NCBI RefSeq assembly: GCF_014078545.1
Contig: NZ_MU078715.1
Coordinates: forward strand, 1-64,000
Source: Nitrosopumilus sp. b1
Lineage (GTDB): Archaea > Thermoproteota > Nitrososphaeria > Nitrososphaerales > Nitrosopumilaceae
Reading direction: 5' to 3'
DNA length: 64,000 nucleotides
A model generated the notes under the pieces. That model saw only the letters and a list, made by a program, of their open reading frames with translations. It was not told the origin of the DNA and ran no database searches. The position numbers and the translations under genes are program-made. This document shows positions 59,432 through 64,000 of this stretch, one piece after another; position 1 is the first letter of the stretch, and each line of letters opens with the position of its first letter.

Positions 59432-60082
59432 TTACCATGATGAAAACAATGCCTTTGCAAAGCTTTCTGCTCTTGAGAATCTAGAATTGATCTCTTGCCA
59501 ATCTACAACATTCCACCAGGCAGCAATATAGTCAGGTCTTTTGTTTTGATATTTTAGATAATACGCATGCTCCCATACATCCAATCCCAAAAGGGGGACA
59601 AGTTGTTCTATTACAGGGTTATCCTGATTTTCCATTGCTTTGTATTCAACGTTTTTTGATTTTGGATTGTAAACAAGCCAGCCCCATCCACTTCCCTGAA
59701 TTGTTGCAGTTTTGTTAGAAAATTCTTCTTTAAATTTATCAAAACTTCCAAATGATTTGTCTATTGATTTTGCAATATTTCCATCTGGTTTTCCACCTGC
59801 ACCTGGTGCCATACTCTTCCAAAACATTTCGTGGTTAACATAACCACCACCATGAAAGTTGATCTTTCCGCGAATTTCTGGCTTTACTTGATCCAAATCA
59901 GCAAGTATTTTGATTACTCCTTGATCTTGATTTTCTTCAGACATGTCTTCCCAAGCATCATTTAGTCCATTGGTGTATGCCTGATGATGCTTTGTATGAT
60001 GAATCTCCATAGTCTGAGCATCCAAATGTGGCTCTAGTGCATCATACGCATAAGGCATCTTTGGAAGCTTGTGTTCAACCAC
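59432..60082 (-). CDS. Fe/Mn superoxide dismutase
   Basis: A 216-residue enzyme with all four metal ligands: the His of MEIHHTKHH (about 28 and about 33), and the Asp and His of LDVWEHAYYL (about 168-177). GSGWGWLVY in the middle is a further signature. It dismutates superoxide in the cytoplasm. Metal preference (Mn or Fe) is not visible, but thaumarchaeal enzymes are usually called Mn type. The start is GTG. A C-terminal extension of about 15 residues (SRAESFAKALFSSW) is present. Confidence 0.95.
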   Translation of the reverse strand: MVEHKLPKMPYAYDALEPHLDAQTMEIHHTKHHQAYTNGLNDAWEDMSEENQDQGVIKILADLDQVKPEIRGKINFHGGGYVNHEMFWKSMAPGAGGKPDGNIAKSIDKSFGSFDKFKEEFSNKTATIQGSGWGWLVYNPKSKNVEYKAMENQDNPVIEQLVPLLGLDVWEHAYYLKYQNKRPDYIAAWWNVVDWQEINSRFSRAESFAKALFSSW

Positions 60083-60142
60083 GGGGATAATACGTCATGC
60101 TTTGTTTTAAACTCGTTGAGAACGAAAAAGTATAGAGGGTTT

Positions 60143-61576
60143 CTAGGTTACTGCAGTTTTGGGCTGTTCCCGCACTACAAATCCTCCTTCTGTACATTCA
60201 GGAGGAGGAATCTTCTTTGCACCGCCTAGACCAAGTGTTGTAATAATTACCGACGCCATAATTATTGTAAATACTATCTGCGGGTAGGCCTCAGCATTAG
60301 GAAGACCCATAGTTAGTGGAAATGTTGCCAAGACAGCTGCTGCCAATCCACGTGGGATCATTATAGTGGTTACTTTCTTGTCAAGCTTTGAGAAGGAATT
60401 CGTTAGAGTCATCTTACTTAGAATCACTCTACCAATGTAAATTGCTACAGTTGCAATTATTCCAAATATGACATATTCTATATTTCCAAAGCTTGCTAAT
60501 AGTCCTACAAAGACAAAGAAGAATGTTCTAACCAAGAAGGTCAATTGATTATGCATGGAATCATTTGTGTCAATGTTTGGCATTTTGAATCGGAATAATT
60601 TTGCAAAACGATGCTTGTTTCCCACCATCAAGCCAAACACTAGTGCCGTTAATGCCCCAGATTCTCCATAATGATTTGCAAAGAAGTATAGTACAAACAA
60701 AATTCCCAAAGTAAGCATGTATACGTGCTGACCCTTCATGAATTTGCTTGATAGATACATCCAAGGCAATCCAACACCTAGACCAAGAATTAATCCCACA
60801 GCAATTGAGCTTCCAATTGTATCACCAAGGGTTTGCAAGTCTAGGGTTCCAACAACTATAGCACCAAACATTACAAATGCAACAATGGTGGCCAAGATGT
60901 CTGTAAGGGCTGATTCAAAACTAAGTAGAGATTTTGCTTTATCAGAAATTCTAAGATTTCTGACCAATCCAAACACAATTGCAGAGCTGCTTCCACCAAC
61001 AATTGAGCCAAGTAAAATGCTATCAAGCCACTCCCATCCAAAACCAAAGTGAGCTAAAGCAGCTACAATTCCTACAGATATTGCAAATCCTACAACGGAT
61101 AATATTACTGCAAAATGAGCAGTCTTTGCCATACTCTTCAAATCAAGATTTAGTCCACCATCAAACATGATGATAATTAATGCAATAGCAGCAAAATATG
61201 GTACGATTTCAATTATTACATCAGGTTGAATCAATCCTAGTACAGGTCCAATGATCACACCTAGAATCATCAAGAATGCAACATCTGGAATTCCAGTTTT
61301 TTTGAAAAATGCCTCACCTGATACTCCTAGAAATATTGTAACTCCAGCAGCTAATAACAACACAGGAGCTGAAACGATAGAATCAGAAGCAACAGAATGT
61401 ACAATATTATTAATCCAATCTAATGCCGGCCCAATTACGGCAGTACCCGAGGATTCACCGGAGGTGGGAAAGATGCCACTTAGATCTATTGATAAATTAT
61501 TGCCATCAATTTTTGGAAGAGACAATCCCCCTACATACTGATTAAGGATTTCTAGTATGCTAAGTACAAACTGCAT
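60143..61576 (-). CDS. Na+/H+ antiporter (CPA family)
   Basis: A 477-residue transporter with about 12 membrane helices. Motifs typical of NhaP/CPA1-like proteins are FDGGLNLD (about 138-145), ALTDILATIVAF (about 229-240, with the transport Asp pair-like TD), and SALTALVFGLMVGNKHRFAK. It would exchange Na+ (or K+) for protons across the membrane, a common need in marine archaea. The first 80 residues are longer than usual and include an extracytoplasmic polar segment. Confidence 0.88.
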   Translation of the reverse strand: MQFVLSILEILNQYVGGLSLPKIDGNNLSIDLSGIFPTSGESSGTAVIGPALDWINNIVHSVASDSIVSAPVLLLAAGVTIFLGVSGEAFFKKTGIPDVAFLMILGVIIGPVLGLIQPDVIIEIVPYFAAIALIIIMFDGGLNLDLKSMAKTAHFAVILSVVGFAISVGIVAALAHFGFGWEWLDSILLGSIVGGSSSAIVFGLVRNLRISDKAKSLLSFESALTDILATIVAFVMFGAIVVGTLDLQTLGDTIGSSIAVGLILGLGVGLPWMYLSSKFMKGQHVYMLTLGILFVLYFFANHYGESGALTALVFGLMVGNKHRFAKLFRFKMPNIDTNDSMHNQLTFLVRTFFFVFVGLLASFGNIEYVIFGIIATVAIYIGRVILSKMTLTNSFSKLDKKVTTIMIPRGLAAAVLATFPLTMGLPNAEAYPQIVFTIIMASVIITTLGLGGAKKIPPPECTEGGFVVREQPKTAVT

Positions 61577-61675
61577 CCGAATCGATTTTAATTTAAAATT
61601 TGACTAATAGCAAACCGTGTCAAGAATATTTGATTCCGATGGGTCAAAAACAGTGCATTTGTTCCAAGGCATATT

Positions 61676-61924
61676 TTAGAAGTTCATTAGGCGCTGACGG
61701 TACTCTAGGATCAGAGATTTTAGCTGAGGCTTGTACTCAGAGATGAATTGTTTCACCATTGATTCACTTTCAATGTCTTCCATGTCTAACTGCATATCGT
61801 CAGGTAGTTGTGCATTCATAGAGTATAGTACTTTTATTGCATCTATAGGCTGCCCCAGATTCATGGCATAATCAAAGGCACGCTCCATTCTATCGATTAC
61901 AGTGTCAAATTTTTGTAATGACAT
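61676..61924 (-). CDS. small helical protein of unknown function
   Basis: An 82-residue, all-helical acidic protein with Met- and Asp-rich stretches (LPDDMQLDMEDIESE) and a C-terminal amphipathic helix (LKSLILEYRQRLMNF). No family is recognised. It lies 100 bases after the antiporter start, on the same strand, and may be alone. Conservation cannot be judged by eye. Confidence 0.5.
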   Translation of the reverse strand: MSLQKFDTVIDRMERAFDYAMNLGQPIDAIKVLYSMNAQLPDDMQLDMEDIESESMVKQFISEYKPQLKSLILEYRQRLMNF

Positions 61925-61986
61925 ACTGGAAATATGTCTGGTGAGATAAAAAAGGCAAGGTAATGGTATAATCCTGTTTATTTCGT

Positions 61987-62274
61987 CTAGTATGCAACTT
62001 TTCGAATAAGGTGTGGTTCCTTAAGAAGTAAAATATCATCATGCCTACTTGCCAAATCAACTCTCTTCAAATTTAGATTCGTTACAACGGTAAGGGCTTC
62101 ACATCTTGTGCAGAGAAAGGTTTTGCCATAAGAGATGTTTTCAGCTATAACATTTTCTTCTAACTTATCGGATTTGTTACAGGTAGGGCACAACCTAGGA
62201 TCAGAAAGAATCGTGATGATTTCCTTAACATAAAATGTTCTTGCCAATTTCAATACAGGGTTTTGTCCTAGCAT
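61987..62274 (-). CDS. zinc-ribbon protein of unknown function
   Basis: A 95-residue protein with CPTCNKSDKLEE and FLCTRCEAL, the CxxC...CxxC pattern of a zinc ribbon at about 32-58, then a basic region (KRVDLASRHDD). The ribbon resembles those of transcription-related proteins. No family is recognised. The gap to the minus-strand neighbour is 62 bases. Confidence 0.65.
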   Translation of the reverse strand: MLGQNPVLKLARTFYVKEIITILSDPRLCPTCNKSDKLEENVIAENISYGKTFLCTRCEALTVVTNLNLKRVDLASRHDDILLLKEPHLIRKVAY

Positions 62275-62333
62275 TAAGAGTTTACAAAAAGGCAGGCCAC
62301 AAATTGCTCGCCATCCTATAATATTTCTCTGCC

Positions 62334-62504
62334 ATGATACTATTCATGTCGCTAACAGTTCTAACCTGTTACCCCCAAAAGCCAGACATAGAGTCATTTC
62401 CTGGTGGAAGTGAGGCCAAAAACCCTCTTCCAACAGGAGTGAATGAACTTTGGATGGAAGTTGCAGGGTTATCATGGATTTTTCTTGAAGACGATTTCAC
62501 TTAG
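62334..62504 (+). CDS. small ORF, 56 residues, uncertain
   Basis: ATG 62334 to TAG 62504. The product opens with a hydrophobic segment ending in Cys (MILFMSLTVLTCYPQK), which might be a lipoprotein signal, and the rest is a mixed polar stretch ending WIFLEDDFT. A TATA-like element (CTATAATATT) lies at about 62317. The stop is 9 bases before the Shine-Dalgarno of the next gene, so they could be co-transcribed. No homologue is known to me. Confidence 0.4.
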   Translation: MILFMSLTVLTCYPQKPDIESFPGGSEAKNPLPTGVNELWMEVAGLSWIFLEDDFT

Positions 62505-62512
62505 AATACTAT

Positions 62513-62521
62513 GAGGAGGTG
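62513..62521 (+). promoter_or_regulatory. strong Shine-Dalgarno sequence
   Basis: GAGGAGGTG is complementary to the anti-Shine-Dalgarno end of archaeal 16S rRNA. It decides the start of the following gene: the GGAGG core is 7 bases from ATG 62527 but only 4 from ATG 62524. Most other genes in the window have no such site, so this mRNA probably has an upstream leader or is internal to an operon. Confidence 0.75.
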
Positions 62522-62526
62522 TTATG

Positions 62527-62955
62527 ATGAATAAAACTAGAAACATAATTCTAACATTGGTGCTTTCCTTAGGTCTGATATTTACTGGTTCTCAGGTTAC
62601 TGAAGCATATGCATTATCCACAGCAAAATATGTCAATACAGATGTTGCAATAAAAACTCAAGCAGATAGAATCAAGGATACTGTAGCAGTCAACAAAAAA
62701 TTTGAGATGAAAAACATGATTCTTGAGGCAAACTTTGCAAAGTCAAAGGCCGATGCAAAGTTGACACTAGACAAGGATTTGAAGAAGGCTTCCAGTAATA
62801 AGGTAAAGATCAAAAAAGCCTATGAGAAATATGATGCAGAAATTACGAAAATCAAAAGCACTTATGATAAGCAATTCAAACAGCTAAAATTTGATCATTA
62901 TCAAGATCTTCAAAGTCTAAAAAAGATGTACTCTACCAAAATTCAGTACTCCTAA
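62527..62955 (+). CDS. secreted Lys-rich coiled-coil protein
   Basis: About 142 residues. A signal peptide (NIILTLVLSLGLIFTGSQ then ATEAYA-like VTEAYA) is followed by a nearly all-helical, Lys-rich mature part (about 35-142) with repeats such as FAKSKADAKLTLDKDLKK and a YxxKFKQLKF end. It should form a long coiled coil outside the cell. No family is recognised; a surface or nucleic-acid-binding role is possible. The start is set by the Shine-Dalgarno sequence. Confidence 0.65.
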   Translation: MNKTRNIILTLVLSLGLIFTGSQVTEAYALSTAKYVNTDVAIKTQADRIKDTVAVNKKFEMKNMILEANFAKSKADAKLTLDKDLKKASSNKVKIKKAYEKYDAEITKIKSTYDKQFKQLKFDHYQDLQSLKKMYSTKIQYS

Positions 62956-63029
62956 TCACTAATTTTTCCAAGTGATTTTTCTCATTTTATAGAAAACGAT
63001 ATTTATCATAAATTATTATACTCATACTA

Positions 63030-63170
63030 GTGGGTAATGATACGATAAAAATACGATTCAAACTAAAGGGAGAATCAGAAATTAGAATAGAGATAATATC
63101 AAAAAATCAATTTGATAAAATAAAAAAACTACCAATAATGGAATTTTGTGAGATTTTTAAAGATGACTAG
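63030..63170 (+). CDS. 46-residue small protein, uncertain
   Basis: GTG 63030 to TAG 63170. The product is rich in Lys and Ile (TIKIRFKLKGESEIRIEI then FDKIKKLPIMEFCEIF), with a beta-strand then helix pattern and one Cys. A TATA-like stretch (TTATCATAAATTATTA) lies just upstream. It ends 4 bases into the convergent kinase gene. Composition is protein-like and it fills the gap, but no family is recognised. Confidence 0.5.
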   Translation: MGNDTIKIRFKLKGESEIRIEIISKNQFDKIKKLPIMEFCEIFKDD

Positions 63171-64000
63171 AGAGAGAGTTCTTTTTCTTGGATTTCTGAA
63201 GTATTCAAAAATTCATTCCATTCTTTGTTTTTAGGAAGTTTGATAGTAAATTTTGTTTCTTTACCAACAATGCTCGAAACAGAGAGGGTTCCTCCGTGTT
63301 TTTCAATAATGTTTTTACAGCTTGGCAATCCCAAGCCGGTTCCTACCTGTCTTGTAGTAAACAAAGGATCAAAGATTTTTGGAATTATTTCTGGTGGAAT
63401 TCCGGGTCCAGTATCTTTGACTTCAATTAAGACAAAATCTCCTCTATCAGATATTTCTTTTCCAGTTACAGTTATTGCTCCTTTTTGTCCACCTATAGCT
63501 TGAATAGCATTCATGAATAAATTTACAAAAACAACTTCGAGTTTTTCTGAATCACAATGAATTGTAATAGATTCTAAAGGAGGATGTATTGTTATGTGCT
63601 CTGGTAAATGAATCCGGTCTATGCTATCGGAAACTATCTGCGACAAGGAATGATCTTTCTTTGTCAATGGAGTATTTCTTAGATAATCCAATACATCTTC
63701 AATCTGGTGTTGCATTCTATCAATTGCTCTGTTGACTCTAGTCCACTGTGAATTTTCATGTTCATCCATTTTTCCTTCTCGTTTGAGAATTAACATCTCG
63801 ACCGTGTTTTTTAAGACACTGAGTGGATTTCTCATATCGTGTGCAATTCTAGCTGTTAGTTCTCCAATTACAGAAAGTCTCTTCATTTGTAGTTCTTCAA
63901 TAACTTTTTGAGCACTTCGAATATCAGAAATATCACGAATCACAGTGTTGCTTCCAACCAAATTTCCTTTTTCATCATAAAGATTAGATGCAGAGAGTAA
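63167..64000 (-). CDS. sensor histidine kinase, N-terminus missing (partial)
   Basis: The frame stays open to the window edge, so the N-terminal part is missing. Visible are the end of a PAS/PAC domain (NLYDEKGNLVGSNTVIRDI), the H-box ARIAHDMRNPLSVLKNTV with the phosphorylated His, the N-box FVNLFMNAIQAI, the G1 box VKDTGPGIPPEI, the F box FDPLFTTRQ and the G2 box GTGLGLPSCKNII. It autophosphorylates on His and passes the phosphate to a response regulator, not seen here. It is a soluble-type kinase as far as visible. Confidence 0.93.
   Translation of the reverse strand, partial: LLSASNLYDEKGNLVGSNTVIRDISDIRSAQKVIEELQMKRLSVIGELTARIAHDMRNPLSVLKNTVEMLILKREGKMDEHENSQWTRVNRAIDRMQHQIEDVLDYLRNTPLTKKDHSLSQIVSDSIDRIHLPEHITIHPPLESITIHCDSEKLEVVFVNLFMNAIQAIGGQKGAITVTGKEISDRGDFVLIEVKDTGPGIPPEIIPKIFDPLFTTRQVGTGLGLPSCKNIIEKHGGTLSVSSIVGKETKFTIKLPKNKEWNEFLNTSEIQEKELSL

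Overview
The window comes from an ammonia-oxidising archaeon of the Nitrososphaerota (Thaumarchaeota), most like Nitrosopumilus. The evidence is the AT-rich genome, the 11-subunit nuoABCDHIJKMLN cluster without nuoEFG, the biotin-dependent acetyl/propionyl-CoA carboxylase of the 3-hydroxypropionate/4-hydroxybutyrate cycle, and archaeal information genes (RFC-L, RFC-S, MCM, a GINS subunit, Hel308, Alba, aIF6, archease) beside CdvB and many small proteins of the type common in marine Thaumarchaeota. Many genes have TATA-like boxes about 25 nt before the start codon and no Shine-Dalgarno sequence, as expected for leaderless transcripts; TTG and GTG starts are frequent.

Layout. 0-5.9 kb: end of a Trm5-like methyltransferase gene, a RimI-type acetyltransferase, an M50 protease, a LarA-like protein, pyrE, a CADD/PqqC-like oxygenase, a CAT-anticodon tRNA, an intron-bearing tRNA-Glu and a prenyl diphosphate synthase. 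5.9-16.2 kb: complex I on the minus strand. 16.3-20.9 kb: peroxiredoxin and the carboxylase operon. 21-26 kb: small unknown genes; an operon of zinc ribbon, B12-binding light-sensor-like protein and small membrane protein; a secreted repeat protein; a candidate structured RNA; and a carotenoid-type FAD enzyme. 26-35 kb: RFC-L with an unknown partner, an IMPase-family enzyme, a Met/His-rich secreted protein, two overlapping zinc-ribbon genes, an HTH regulator, ferritin, two tRNAs, UspA, and argH divergent from a DUF59 gene.

35-46 kb: succinate dehydrogenase (sdhABCD), a PadR regulator with a tandem palindromic operator, an isocitrate-lyase-family enzyme, Alba, a HEAT-repeat protein, an FNR-type flavoprotein, tRNA-Ala and tRNA-Pro, ilvE and a nucleotide-sugar gene cluster. 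46-53.5 kb: a GlcNAc-1-P transferase-like protein, the hel308-mcm-gins operon, and divergent rfcS with tRNA-Ser behind it. 53.5-64 kb: zinc-type ferredoxin, aIF6, hisS, archease, thioredoxin, cdvB, superoxide dismutase, a Na+/H+ antiporter, small secreted proteins and a truncated histidine kinase.

Respiration (complex I, complex II, ferredoxin), carbon fixation (carboxylase) and oxidative-stress genes (peroxiredoxin, ferritin, SOD) fit aerobic chemolithoautotrophy. I saw no CRISPR array, rRNA, insertion sequence or prophage. No gene-free stretch exceeds 300 bases; the longest, about 230 bases at 20852-21081, shows nothing beyond AT-rich promoter-like sequence. The most interesting items are the B12 sensor operon (21963-23216), the unannotated structured RNA (24276-24369), the tRNA-Glu T-loop intron, the symmetric single-TATA divergent promoter at argH/DUF59, and repeat-bearing promoters at the PadR and replication genes.
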